Positions 1 to 7,626 of a DNA stretch of 64,000 nucleotides are shown here, in pieces. The notes beneath the pieces are model-generated. The model saw only the letters and a program-made list of their open reading frames with translations, had not been told where the DNA came from and made no database searches. Every line of letters begins with the position of its first letter. Positions within the stretch are counted from its first letter, which is position 1. Source of the DNA: Chryseobacterium sp. G0186 (GTDB lineage: Bacteria > Bacteroidota > Bacteroidia > Flavobacteriales > Weeksellaceae); assembly GCF_003815675.1 (NCBI RefSeq), contig NZ_CP033918.1:124001-188000 (forward strand), written 5' to 3'. The position numbers and the translations under genes are program-made.

Positions 1-153
1 ACAGATGAAAACTCAGGAAACCTGGTTATCAAATGGGATATGGCTCAGGCTGAAATTTCCCTGAAGCCATCTAAACTGGATACTGTTATCAAGATTTCTG
101 ATAAATTAAAAGAAATCAAGAAAATAGAATCAGACTCTAACAAAAAAGGCTAA
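1..153 (+). CDS. C-terminal end of an unidentified protein (partial)
   Basis: The window opens inside a coding frame that stays open for 50 codons and ends with TAA. The visible tail is hydrophilic and lysine-rich, with a beta-strand-like stretch (NLVIKWDMAQAEISL). This vaguely recalls the end of DUF2911-type secreted proteins of Bacteroidetes, but the piece is too short to decide. The next gene starts two bases after the stop, so the two are probably co-transcribed. The 5' part lies outside the window. Confidence 0.55.
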   Translation, partial: TDENSGNLVIKWDMAQAEISLKPSKLDTVIKISDKLKEIKKIESDSNKKG

Positions 154-155
154 GA

Positions 156-683
156 ATGAATTTTTCTATTCAACCTGTTTTAGAGAATGAAGAATTTCAA
201 TTAATCCCCTTACAGCAAGGGGATTTTGAATCTTTATATGAGGTGGCTTCCGATCCTAAGGTTTGGGAACAACACCCCAACAAAGATCGTTATCAAAGAG
301 AAGTTTTTGAAAATTTCTTCAGAGGGGCTATGGAAAGTGAGGGGGCTTTTAAAATTATAGAGAAAGCAACTGGTGACGTTCTGGGAAGCAGCCGCTATTA
401 CAACTTTGATGAAGAAGATAACCATATTTTCATAGGATATACTTTTTATGGAACAAAATCATGGGGCAAAGGGATTAATCCACAGGTGAAAAAACTGATG
501 CTGGATTATATCTTTCAGTTTGTAGAGAAGGCTCATTTTCACATAGGAAAAGAAAACTTCCGTTCACAGACTGCTTTGGAAAGACTTGGAGGTGTAAAAA
601 TAGCCGAAGAAGAAGTGGCATACTTTGCTGAACCTACTAGAACTAATTTTGTATACGAAATTAAAAAAGGAGATTGGAAATGA
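156..683 (+). CDS. GNAT family N-acetyltransferase (RimJ/RimL type)
   Basis: A 175-residue protein with the layout of the RimL-like branch of GNAT acetyltransferases: an N-terminal ligand segment (QLIPLQQGDFESLYEVASDP), a central strand (GSSRYYNF), and an acetyl-CoA loop near residues 101-108 (KSWGKGIN). A helix and a late segment (NFRSQTALERLGG, about 133-146) follow, as is typical of this branch. Such enzymes acetylate amino groups of proteins or small molecules using acetyl-CoA; the substrate cannot be read here. It starts two bases after the preceding stop and overlaps the next start by ATGA, so it is in a short operon with the cupin gene. Confidence 0.85.
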   Translation: MNFSIQPVLENEEFQLIPLQQGDFESLYEVASDPKVWEQHPNKDRYQREVFENFFRGAMESEGAFKIIEKATGDVLGSSRYYNFDEEDNHIFIGYTFYGTKSWGKGINPQVKKLMLDYIFQFVEKAHFHIGKENFRSQTALERLGGVKIAEEEVAYFAEPTRTNFVYEIKKGDWK

Positions 684-1039
684 AAAAATATAAAATCCAG
701 CAATCCCCATTTGTAGTTCCTACTACAGACGGAAAGCTGATTGAAGAACACTGGGGAAATTCAACAGGAAATTCCAATGTTTCCATTGCACATATGGTAG
801 CTCCTCCGGATTGGAGTGAGCCTCACCAGACACCGGAATTTGATGAGTTTACCTATATTATTTCAGGGAAAAAACAGTTTGAAATAGATGGGGAGATCGT
901 AGTGCTGGAAAAAGGAAGCAGTATCCTTATTGAAAAAGGAGCAAGAATCCGTTACAGTAACCCGTTCTCAGAACCTTGTGAATATCTTGCGATTTGTCTT
1001 CCCGCCTTTTCCATGGAATTGGTAAACAGAGAAGATTAA
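680..1039 (+). CDS. Small single-domain cupin protein
   Basis: I place the start at the ATG that overlaps the stop of the acetyltransferase (ATGA), giving 119 residues. An upstream TTG at 674 would add only two residues and is less likely. The middle carries a cupin motif 1-like segment (PHQTPEFDEFTYIISGK) and a second motif with GSSILIEKGARIRY, consistent with one double-stranded beta-helix. Metal-binding cupins use His and Glu at such positions, but which ones act here is inference. There is no signal peptide, so it is probably cytosolic. Function unknown. A hairpin terminator follows at 1061. Confidence 0.8.
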   Translation: MKKYKIQQSPFVVPTTDGKLIEEHWGNSTGNSNVSIAHMVAPPDWSEPHQTPEFDEFTYIISGKKQFEIDGEIVVLEKGSSILIEKGARIRYSNPFSEPCEYLAICLPAFSMELVNRED

Positions 1040-1060
1040 GATAATCCTCTAAAAAAATAG

Positions 1061-1091
1061 AAATGCTCCTGAATATTTTCATGGAGCATTT
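1061..1091 (+). terminator. Rho-independent terminator after the cupin operon
   Basis: Inverted repeat AAATGCTCC / GGAGCATTT around a 13-base loop, followed directly by a T-rich run, 22 bases after the cupin stop. Confidence 0.75.
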
Positions 1092-1201
1092 TTTATTTTT
1101 CATTACATGATATTATCACTGATAATGCCCATTATTTCTGATTATTTTGTATGTTCGCGGCCTGAAAATTTTTCAGAATACTTAAACTTTTATAAAACTA
1201 T

Positions 1202-1582
1202 ATGAAAAACAAATTATCGATTGTATTATCGTTGGGCATCGTACTTTCTACAACTTCCTGTGCAACCATCTTTACAGGAACCCAGGATTCAATTACTTTT
1301 ACTTCTACCCCTGAGGGAGCTACAGTGCTTCACAAAGGAATTGAAAAATGTGTTACTCCTTGTACTACAAAAATTCCAAGAGCTTTGAGTAAGCAAACCG
1401 TTACATTTGAAAAAGAAGGGTTTACAGGGAAAGAAGTAAAGCTGACAAAAACCTTTAATCCGGTAACATTATTAAATATCCTTCTAGGAGGAGCAATTGG
1501 TGTTGGAATTGATGCCGCAACAGGCTCACTTACAAAATATTCTCCAAAGAAATATGATGTTGCATTAGAAGCGAAACAGTAA
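1202..1582 (+). CDS. PEGA-like small lipoprotein
   Basis: A 126-residue protein with a lipoprotein signal peptide: a hydrophobic core and a lipobox ending TTSC with Cys20. The mature part contains a PEGA-like beta segment (TSTPEGATVLHKG...CVTPCTTKIPRA), in which a surface-exposed turn is followed by a second strand (VTFEKEGFTGKEVKL). A glycine-rich hydrophobic stretch near 96-108 (ILLGGAIGVGIDAATG) is like the one seen in many outer-membrane 'TraT/PEGA' lipoproteins. Likely anchored to an outer or inner membrane; role unknown. It stands alone, converging on the hydrolase gene on the other strand. Confidence 0.7.
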   Translation: MKNKLSIVLSLGIVLSTTSCATIFTGTQDSITFTSTPEGATVLHKGIEKCVTPCTTKIPRALSKQTVTFEKEGFTGKEVKLTKTFNPVTLLNILLGGAIGVGIDAATGSLTKYSPKKYDVALEAKQ

Positions 1583-1589
1583 CAATCTA

Positions 1590-1628
1590 CTAATATAACA
1601 ATATAACAATATAACAATATAACAATGT
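1590..1628. repeat. Octanucleotide microsatellite (AATATAAC)n
   Basis: Four to five consecutive near-perfect copies of an 8-base unit (AATATAAC) lie directly after the lipoprotein stop codon and run into the terminator hairpin. Such short tandem repeats can change copy number by slippage. Being outside the coding region, any effect would be on the transcript end. Confidence 0.8.
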
Positions 1629-1671
1629 ATCAATGAATACTTTGATGTAAACCATTCATTGGTACATTGTT
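1621..1671. terminator. Long bidirectional hairpin between convergent genes
   Basis: Arms 1621-1638 and 1654-1671 pair over 18 positions with a single G-U wobble, around a 15-base loop. It lies between the convergent lipoprotein and hydrolase genes and can serve both strands. Confidence 0.7.
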
Positions 1672-1701
1672 AAACTGACACATTGTTATATTGAATTTAT
1701 T

Positions 1702-2445
1702 TTATTTCAGTATTTCTTTCAAAAACAACAGCGTGTGATTCCAGGCTCTTTTAGCCATCACTTCATTATAGTCCGGTGACTTCGGATCTGTAAAGGTATG
1801 TTTGGAGTGGGCATAGGTAATGATTTGCCAGTCTGCATCTCCATCATTCATTTCCTTGATGAGGTTGCTGTAGTCTTCAGGAGTTACACTTTTATCATCA
1901 GCCGGATTTTCTACTAATATTTTAGCTGTTAACTTTTCATTTTTTCTGTTTTGATCTCTTCCCAGGCTTCCATGAATGGAGACAACCCCTGCAACGGGCA
2001 GCTTACCTCTGGCAGACTCTAAAGCTCCTGTTCCTCCAAAACAATATCCAATAACGGCTGTTTTATCAGAAATAGCACCATTCTTTTTAAGCTGTTCCAG
2101 AGCCAAAGAGATTCGTTTTTGATATTCTGCGTAGTTCTGCTTGTAATATCCTGAACTTTTGGAAGCTGTTTCATTATCGGTAGGAATTTTTCCCTCGCCA
2201 TAAATGTCAGCAATAAAAGCGATATACCCTTGCTTTTCAAGTTCAATGGCAGCCGTTTTGGCTTCCTGATCAATGCCCTTCCATGCCGGTAAAATCAAGA
2301 CTCCCGGAAGCTTTTTTCCTGCATTGGAAGTGATTAAGCCATTGAGCTTTTGTGATCCGTCTTTATAGGAAACTGGTGTAAGATTTTGACTGAAAACTGT
2401 TCCTGAAGCCATAAGAAATGCGGTGAGTAAGATTGAACGTATCAT
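1702..2445 (-). CDS. Dienelactone hydrolase family protein, secreted
   Basis: Start chosen at the ATG beginning a clear signal peptide (MIRSILLTAFLMASGTVFSQ). An upstream in-frame ATG at 2499 would bury the signal and overlap the previous gene. The mature protein is an alpha/beta hydrolase of the dienelactone-hydrolase family. It shows the nucleophile elbow GYCFGG (Cys about 135), an acidic residue in PADD (about 183-184) and a His in the AHSKHTF segment (about 213-216). A Cys nucleophile is typical of the family. The signal peptide puts it in the periplasm or outside; substrate unknown. It follows the small lipoprotein gene by five bases, so they are co-transcribed. Confidence 0.85.
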   Translation of the reverse strand: MIRSILLTAFLMASGTVFSQNLTPVSYKDGSQKLNGLITSNAGKKLPGVLILPAWKGIDQEAKTAAIELEKQGYIAFIADIYGEGKIPTDNETASKSSGYYKQNYAEYQKRISLALEQLKKNGAISDKTAVIGYCFGGTGALESARGKLPVAGVVSIHGSLGRDQNRKNEKLTAKILVENPADDKSVTPEDYSNLIKEMNDGDADWQIITYAHSKHTFTDPKSPDYNEVMAKRAWNHTLLFLKEILK

Positions 2446-2450
2446 ATTTT

Positions 2451-2786
2451 TTATTTTGTAATGGTTTTGAGTAATTTTGCGCTGATAATCTGGCCACAAC
2501 CTCCTATGGGCTTGTGCTTTCCAACCATAAAAACTTCCTCTATTTCAGCTGTTCTGGTAGTGTCAGCATGATGTAATGCCTGTAACGGACACCCTTTATT
2601 TTGGATTGAACCGAATTCTTTGGGGCATACATCAAGGTAGAAGGGAGTTCCGTCATGGTCTTTATCAGAAAGACATATTTTTTTGCTGAATTCTTTACGA
2701 CACTTTTTTAAAGCCTCTTTATCCTGAGAATTCTGAGCGGTACAACCAGCAGAAACCAGTATCAGTAAAAGTAAGGTTTTCTTCAT
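2451..2786 (-). CDS. Small Cys-rich lipoprotein with a thrombospondin type 3-like motif
   Basis: A 111-residue protein with a lipobox (VSAGC, Cys15). The mature part contains KDHDGTPFYLDVCP, a calcium-binding thrombospondin type 3-like repeat of the kind that precedes OmpA domains in Bacteroidetes. No OmpA domain follows. Further Cys residues (KKCRKE, KKICLS, NKGCP, GGCGQ) suggest disulfides in the periplasm. It is the first gene of a two-gene operon with the dienelactone hydrolase. Function unknown; calcium binding is inference from the motif. Confidence 0.7.
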   Translation of the reverse strand: MKKTLLLLILVSAGCTAQNSQDKEALKKCRKEFSKKICLSDKDHDGTPFYLDVCPKEFGSIQNKGCPLQALHHADTTRTAEIEEVFMVGKHKPIGGCGQIISAKLLKTITK

Positions 2787-2863
2787 GTCAATAAAAAATC
2801 CTCAACTAAATTAATAAAAAAATAACTTAATTGAGGATTGTTATCGTATAGATTTAGAATAAT

Positions 2864-3475
2864 TTACATCTGAATCCCTAAACCGGCAAGTTCCTGTTCC
2901 AGATTGGTTTCTGGAGTAACATGAATGGTTTCAAAGCCTAGTGATTGAGCCATTTCAATATTCCTTGGATTATCATCAATAAAAACAGATTCACCAGCCT
3001 GAATGTTGTATCTCTCCAGCAGTACATGCCATATTTTAGGATCCGGTTTTATAAGTTTCTCCGTTCCGGAAACCACAATCTTTCCCTCAAAGATCTGGAA
3101 GAAATCATAATTTTCTAGGGCATAAGGAAAAGTTTCAGCCGACCAGTTTGTCAACCCGAATAAATGATAATCCGTATTTTTTAGCCTGCGTAAAACTTCA
3201 ACATTTTGAGGAATATCACTTTTCAGCATCACCGTCCAGTTATCATAAAACGCACGGATTTCCTTTTCCCACTCAGGAAATTTCTTTACCTGAATTTCCG
3301 TTCCGTCAGACAGGCTTCTTCCTCTGTCCTGTTCAATATTCCATTCATCCTGAGCTATATTCTTGAGAAAATATTCCATTTTTTCATCATCATTGAAATA
3401 GTCCTTAAAGAAATATCTGGGATCCCAATCCATTAGTACTCCTCCGAAATCGAATATTATGTTTTTAATTTTCAT
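2864..3475 (-). CDS. HAD-superfamily hydrolase (HAD-IA, YihX/epoxide-hydrolase N-domain type)
   Basis: A 203-residue protein with all four HAD motifs. Motif I is IIFDFGGVLMDWD (Asp9 nucleophile; the second Asp is replaced by Gly, as in many HAD-IA members of this branch). Motif II is FGLTNWS, motif III the Lys in EKLIKPDPKIW, and motif IV VFIDDNPRNIE. A helical cap lies between motifs I and II. Such enzymes are cytosolic phosphatases of sugar phosphates or related metabolites, but the substrate is not deducible. It is a single gene on the minus strand. Confidence 0.88.
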   Translation of the reverse strand: MKIKNIIFDFGGVLMDWDPRYFFKDYFNDDEKMEYFLKNIAQDEWNIEQDRGRSLSDGTEIQVKKFPEWEKEIRAFYDNWTVMLKSDIPQNVEVLRRLKNTDYHLFGLTNWSAETFPYALENYDFFQIFEGKIVVSGTEKLIKPDPKIWHVLLERYNIQAGESVFIDDNPRNIEMAQSLGFETIHVTPETNLEQELAGLGIQM

Positions 3476-3522
3476 ATGAATATATATTGTTGCGTTTATT
3501 GTTTGATTCTATGAGGTTTTAC

Positions 3523-3580
3523 AACCACCCCGTCAAAAATTCCTTGAATTTTCGCCACCCCTCCGGAGGAGTGGAATTTT
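3523..3580 (+). repeat. Dispersed intergenic repeat, copy A
   Basis: A roughly 58-base element starting AACCACCCCGTCAAAAATTC and continuing through a GCCACCCCTCC segment into a short palindrome (CCTCCGGAGGAG). The same sequence recurs at 49432-49490 in the same orientation and at 7693-7752 inverted. All three copies are between genes. Confidence 0.9.
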
Positions 3581-3629
3581 CACATCTCCAATGGTGATTT
3601 TTCATCTTCGTTTCCCTCTTATTCTGCTT

Positions 3630-4061
3630 TTATTCCGGTCTGTAGAACACATACTTTTCATCCTCATAGTAGGCATTGATGTGTTGTAAACCATTCGTCA
3701 GGATAATTTCCCTGGCTCCGATAATGGAGTTGTATCGGGCAGTCTGTTCAAATGTTTTCTCTGTTAATTTGATTTGTGGAGCCTTACATTCAATAAGAAT
3801 AACAGGCTCTGCTTTTTCAGTAACCAAAAGGTCTATTCTTTTGGTTAAACCATTGAGAACGATCTTTTTTTCGGTAATTAATGCCGATGTAGAGTAGGAT
3901 TTTACGGTAAGATAATAATGAATCCAGTGCTGTCTTACCCATTCCTCAGGAGTGAGCAGAAGATAAGTTTTGCGAACCAAGTCATAAATAAAAAACTTAT
4001 CTTTGTCTTTCTTGAATTTAAAATCAAAAGTTTCCTGAAAATTCAGTTTTGGAAGTTCCAT
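3630..4061 (-). CDS. HsdR N-terminal-like PD-(D/E)xK domain protein
   Basis: Start taken at the ATG giving MELPKLNF. A longer version from 4094 would overlap the holA gene on the other strand. The 143-residue protein resembles the stand-alone 'type I restriction enzyme R protein N-terminal' domain. It has a nuclease-like core: Asp in KRIDLLV, about 15 residues later IECKAP (E-x-K), and a following Gln-containing helix (EQTARYNSI). No helicase or specificity domain is attached and no methylase is nearby, so a restriction role is unsupported. It is divergent from holA with only seven bases between start codons. Confidence 0.75.
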   Translation of the reverse strand: MELPKLNFQETFDFKFKKDKDKFFIYDLVRKTYLLLTPEEWVRQHWIHYYLTVKSYSTSALITEKKIVLNGLTKRIDLLVTEKAEPVILIECKAPQIKLTEKTFEQTARYNSIIGAREIILTNGLQHINAYYEDEKYVFYRPE

Positions 4062-4068
4062 TAATAAG

Positions 4069-5106
4069 ATGAAAGAATTAGATTTAATCCTCAAAAATAT
4101 TAAAAATAAAGAAGTTTTACCTATTTATTTTTTCCATGGAGAAGAAGCCTACTTCATTGATGTTGCCGTAAAAGCACTTGAACACAACTTTTTGGAAGAG
4201 GATGAAAAAGCCTTTAACCAGACCGTTACCTACGGAAAAGATACCTCTTACCAGGAAGTACTTTCTCTGGCGAGACAGTTTCCTATGATGGGAGATAAAC
4301 AGGTAATCATTGTGAAAGAAGCTCAGGATCTGAAATTTAATGAAGATGAAAACCGGATTCTGGAATCTTATGTTGAAAATCCTGTTCCTTCCACGGTATT
4401 GGTTTTTGCTCACAAGCATAAGAAGCTGGACAGCAGAAAAAAGGCAGCTAAGGCTCTGGATAAGGCTCATGCACTCTTTCTGAGCGAGTCTGTAAAGGAG
4501 AATAATCTTCCCAAATGGATTGCAGATGAATGCGCAAAGCTTACCATAAAGACAGCACCCAATATTTCCCATCTTTTGGCAGAATATCTGGGGAACGATC
4601 TTTCAAGGATTGCGAATGAACTGAATAAGCTGAAGATCATCCTTAAAGAAGGAGAAATTCTGGACGGAACCATTATTGAAAACCATATCGGGATCAGTAA
4701 GGAATACAATATCTTTGAACTTCAAAAGGCCCTGGGAACGAAAAATGCCAATACAGCCTTTAAAATTGCTCACTTTATGGGCAAGAATCCAAAGAATAAT
4801 CCTTTTGTAATGATGCTGGCAAGCCTTTACAATTATTTTTCAAATGTTATTATTTATCAGACCATGGCAGGGCAGTCGCCACAGGCAATTGCTTCTCAAA
4901 TGGGCGTAAACCCTTATTTCATTAAGGATTATGCAGAAAGTGCAAGATTGTATCCGTTAAAGCATGCGACAAGGGTTATCTCTATTCTAAGAGAGTTTGA
5001 TATGAAGGGAAAAGGGCTTGGCGCAGTGAATATGGGGGAAGCGGAATTGATTAAAGAACTGGTATATAAGATTATTAATGTAGATAAAATTAAGATGAAG
5101 GTGTAG
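4069..5106 (+). CDS. holA: DNA polymerase III subunit delta
   Basis: A 345-residue protein matching HolA in length and order. It has an N-terminal AAA+-like domain beginning with LPIYFFHGEEAYFID, a middle segment QFPMMGDKQVIIVKEAQDL, and VLVFAHKHKKLDSRKK (the sensor-like strand). A C-terminal collar domain follows (IFELQKALGTKNANTAFKI...YLYPLKHA-like helix bundle). Delta opens the beta sliding clamp within the clamp-loader complex. The start ATG lies seven bases from the divergent start of the HsdR-like gene, so the two promoters must overlap the neighbouring coding regions. Confidence 0.9.
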   Translation: MKELDLILKNIKNKEVLPIYFFHGEEAYFIDVAVKALEHNFLEEDEKAFNQTVTYGKDTSYQEVLSLARQFPMMGDKQVIIVKEAQDLKFNEDENRILESYVENPVPSTVLVFAHKHKKLDSRKKAAKALDKAHALFLSESVKENNLPKWIADECAKLTIKTAPNISHLLAEYLGNDLSRIANELNKLKIILKEGEILDGTIIENHIGISKEYNIFELQKALGTKNANTAFKIAHFMGKNPKNNPFVMMLASLYNYFSNVIIYQTMAGQSPQAIASQMGVNPYFIKDYAESARLYPLKHATRVISILREFDMKGKGLGAVNMGEAELIKELVYKIINVDKIKMKV

Positions 5107-5259
5107 ATATTCTCTATAGTATGGAATTTCCCTACTCATCGACAATCTGCATATCTCATATTGACAACTATCATTAAAATAACTTTAAAAAGACCACAAA
5201 AATTACGAAATTAGCAGACTTAATTTAATTAAATTAAATCTTTTTTGAACAAATAGATT

Positions 5260-6201
5260 ATGGAGCAAAACATTTTAGATTGTGTGATCGTTGGATCCGG
5301 ACCCTCTGGTTTCACAGCTGCCATCTATGCAGCAAGAGCAGACTTAAAACCTGAATTATATACAGGTTTGGAGCCAGGTGGACAATTAACTACAACTACT
5401 GAGGTTGATAACTTTCCAGGGTATCCGGCAGGAATTACAGGTCCTGAAATGATGATGGATCTGCAAAAACAGGCAGAAAGATTTGAAACTAAGGTTCATT
5501 ATGAACTCATCACTAAAGCTGAATTTTCTAAGGAAGTAGGTGGTGTTCACAAATTGTATGCAGGAAATAAAGAGATTCTTGCTAAAACAGTAATTATTTC
5601 TACAGGAGCTACAGCAAAATACCTAGGTCTTGATGACGAGAAAAAATATGCAGGAGGTGGAGTTTCCGCTTGTGCTACATGTGACGGTTTCTTCTACAGA
5701 GGAAAAGACGTTGTGGTGGTAGGAGCAGGAGATACCGCTGCTGAAGAGGCTACTTATCTGGCGAAATTATGCAGAAAAGTAACATTGTTAGTAAGAAAAG
5801 ATGTTTTCAGAGCTTCAAAAGCAATGGTTCACAGAGTAGAAAGCACGCCGAATATTGAAGTGAAATTTCACCATGAACTAATTGGAATAGAAGGAGAAAA
5901 CAGTTTAGTGGAAAGAGCTGTGGTGATCAACAACCAAACTCAGGAAACTTCTAAAGTGGATGTAGAGGGAATCTTCATCGCTATCGGTCACAAACCGAAT
6001 ACAGATATCTTTGTAGGTCAGGTAGATCTTGATGAAAACGGATATATTGTAACTGAAAAAGGTTCTACAAGAACGAATCTTCCGGGAGTTTTTGCGGCAG
6101 GTGATGTTCAGGATCATATCTACAGACAGGCTATTACTGCTGCAGGAAGCGGATGTATGGCTGCTATGGATGCTGAGAAATATTTAGCTGAATTACACTA
6201 A
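5260..6201 (+). CDS. trxB: Thioredoxin-disulfide reductase
   Basis: A 313-residue flavoprotein. It has the FAD-binding GSGPSG (about 12-17), the redox-active CATC (Cys138 and Cys141), the NADPH-binding GAGDTA (about 155-160) and the C-terminal FAD segment VFAAGDVQD. It uses NADPH to reduce thioredoxin in the cytosol. Length and order match bacterial low-molecular-weight TrxB. It stands alone, with a hairpin terminator 22 bases downstream. Confidence 0.96.
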   Translation: MEQNILDCVIVGSGPSGFTAAIYAARADLKPELYTGLEPGGQLTTTTEVDNFPGYPAGITGPEMMMDLQKQAERFETKVHYELITKAEFSKEVGGVHKLYAGNKEILAKTVIISTGATAKYLGLDDEKKYAGGGVSACATCDGFFYRGKDVVVVGAGDTAAEEATYLAKLCRKVTLLVRKDVFRASKAMVHRVESTPNIEVKFHHELIGIEGENSLVERAVVINNQTQETSKVDVEGIFIAIGHKPNTDIFVGQVDLDENGYIVTEKGSTRTNLPGVFAAGDVQDHIYRQAITAAGSGCMAAMDAEKYLAELH

Positions 6202-6222
6202 TATTCAGTTTTTATACGATAC

Positions 6223-6247
6223 AAAGCGTGCCCAATGGGTGCGCTTT
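6223..6247 (+). terminator. Terminator of trxB
   Basis: AAAGCGTGCCC / GGGTGCGCTTT with a three-base loop and two wobble pairs, followed by a T run. Confidence 0.8.
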
Positions 6248-6254
6248 TTTATTG

Positions 6255-7118
6255 TTGGAGACTCGCAAAGGTGCAAAGTTTTTTAATATCCTTAGCGCCC
6301 TAGCGTTTTCCCAACCGTATATATTTTTGTTGGAGTATCGCAAAGGCGCAAAGTTTTTTTACATTCATAATGCTTATAAGGCGCAAGAAAAATCAAAGAT
6401 TTTCAGCAAGGATGAAGCATGTTTTTTATTCATCTGCGTAATCAGCACAATCAGCGAGAGAAAAAACATCCACCATCCATTTTATCATCGATAAAATCCT
6501 TGCGCCTTAAAGCATTCTTTTTAAATATTCTTAGCGCCCTAGCGTTTTACCAACCGTATATGTTTTTGTTGGAGTCTCGCAAAGGCGCAAAGAGTTTTTA
6601 AATTCATAGTGCTAATAAGGCGCAAGAAAATCAAAGATTTTTAGCAAGGATGAAGCATGTTTTTTATTCATCTGCGCAATCAGCACAATCAGCGAGAGAA
6701 AAAGCATCCACCATCCATTTTATCAGCGATAAAATCCTTGCGCCTTAAAGCATTCTTTTTAAATATTCTTAGCGCCCTAGCGTTTTACCAACCGTATATG
6801 TTTTTGTTGGAGTCTCGCAAAGGCGCAAAGAGTTTTTAAATTCATAGTGCTAATAAGGCGCAAGAAAATCAAAGATTTTTAGCAAGGATGAAGCATGTTT
6901 TTTATTCATCTGCGTAATCAGCACAATCAGCGAGAGAAAAAACATCCACCATCCATTTTATCAGCGATAAAATCCTTGCGCCTTAAAGCATTCTTTTTAA
7001 ATATTCTTAGCGCCCTAGCGTTTTCCCAACCGTATAAGTTTTTGTTGGAGCCTCGCAAAGGCGCAAAGTTTTTTTACATTCATAGCTTATAAGGCGCTAG
7101 AAAATCAAATATTTTCAA
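6255..7118. repeat. Tandem array of 238-bp repeats, three full units plus partial ends
   Basis: The landmark CGCAAAGGCGCAAAG recurs at 6339, 6578, 6816 and 7054, giving one 239-base and two 238-base units that are almost identical. A shortened, diverged piece (about 6262-6338) precedes them and the head of a further unit follows, to about 7118. Each unit contains AAGGCGCAAG and, about 100 bases later, its complement CTTGCGCCTT, so each transcript could fold. Segments such as AATCAGCACAATCAGCGAGA and TTAGCGCCCTAGCGTTTT recur in every unit. Each unit holds a meaningless ORF of about 60 codons created by the repetition; I do not call genes here. Confidence 0.92.
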
Positions 7119-7182
7119 CTATAGATATTGTGTTGTTATTTTTATTAAATACATGAAATATGTTATCAAAACATTGATATAT

Positions 7183-7211
7183 TTGTGAAACTGCAAATCG
7201 AATTACCTTTG
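7183..7211 (+). promoter_or_regulatory. Bacteroidetes-type promoter of the VOC gene
   Basis: TTG at 7183-7185 and TACCTTTG at 7204-7211 with an 18-base spacer match the Flavobacterium -33/-7 consensus. The start codon lies 37 bases further on. Confidence 0.7.
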
Positions 7212-7248
7212 CATTCCATTGTATATAAACAGAACAAAACGAATAAAA

Positions 7249-7626
7249 ATGAAAAGAGTAACCGCCATCGGAGGAATCTTCTTTAAGTGTAAAGAACCAG
7301 AAACCGTTAACGAATGGTATAAAACCCATCTTGGGGTAGAAACCAGCCCATACGGAGCCAAATTCGACTGGAAAGAAGTGGATTCTGACAAGAAAGGCTA
7401 TACCTTGTGGAGTCCTTTTAAAGAATCTACCCAATATTTTGAGCCGTCAACCAAAGAATTTATGATCAATTACCATGTAGACAATATCGAGGCACTGGTA
7501 GAAGAATTAAAAAAGGAGGGCGTGACCATTTTAGATGAGATCGCCACCTACGAGTATGGGAAATTCGTGCACATTATGGATCCTGAGGGAAATAAAATTG
7601 AATTATTTGAACCGGCAGGAGAGTAG
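7249..7626 (+). CDS. VOC (glyoxalase/bleomycin-resistance) family protein
   Basis: Start set at the ATG of MKRVTAIGGIFFKCK. It is 37 bases after a good promoter and matches the usual VOC N-terminus; the longer frame from 7219 adds ten residues with no family support. The 125-residue protein has two beta-alpha-beta-beta-beta modules: the first with EPETVNEWYKTHLG, the second with NIEALVEELKKEGVTILDE and the closing IMDPEGNKIELFEP, whose Glu is the usual metal ligand. Such proteins act as lyases, dioxygenases or drug-binding proteins; the role here is undetermined. Confidence 0.85.
   Translation: MKRVTAIGGIFFKCKEPETVNEWYKTHLGVETSPYGAKFDWKEVDSDKKGYTLWSPFKESTQYFEPSTKEFMINYHVDNIEALVEELKKEGVTILDEIATYEYGKFVHIMDPEGNKIELFEPAGE

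Noticed and set aside
3630..4061. Type I restriction system
   Set aside because: Only an N-terminal-like nuclease fold is present; there is no helicase, methylase or specificity gene nearby.
6419..7092. Three repeated ORFs of 60-65 codons starting MFFIHLRNQHNQREKKH
   Set aside because: They arise because a 238-bp repeat happens to be open in one frame; there is no promoter, no ribosome site and no protein-like conservation beyond the DNA repeat itself.
6255..7118. CRISPR array
   Set aside because: Units are 238 bp and identical throughout, without the short repeat and variable spacer pattern, and no cas genes are present.
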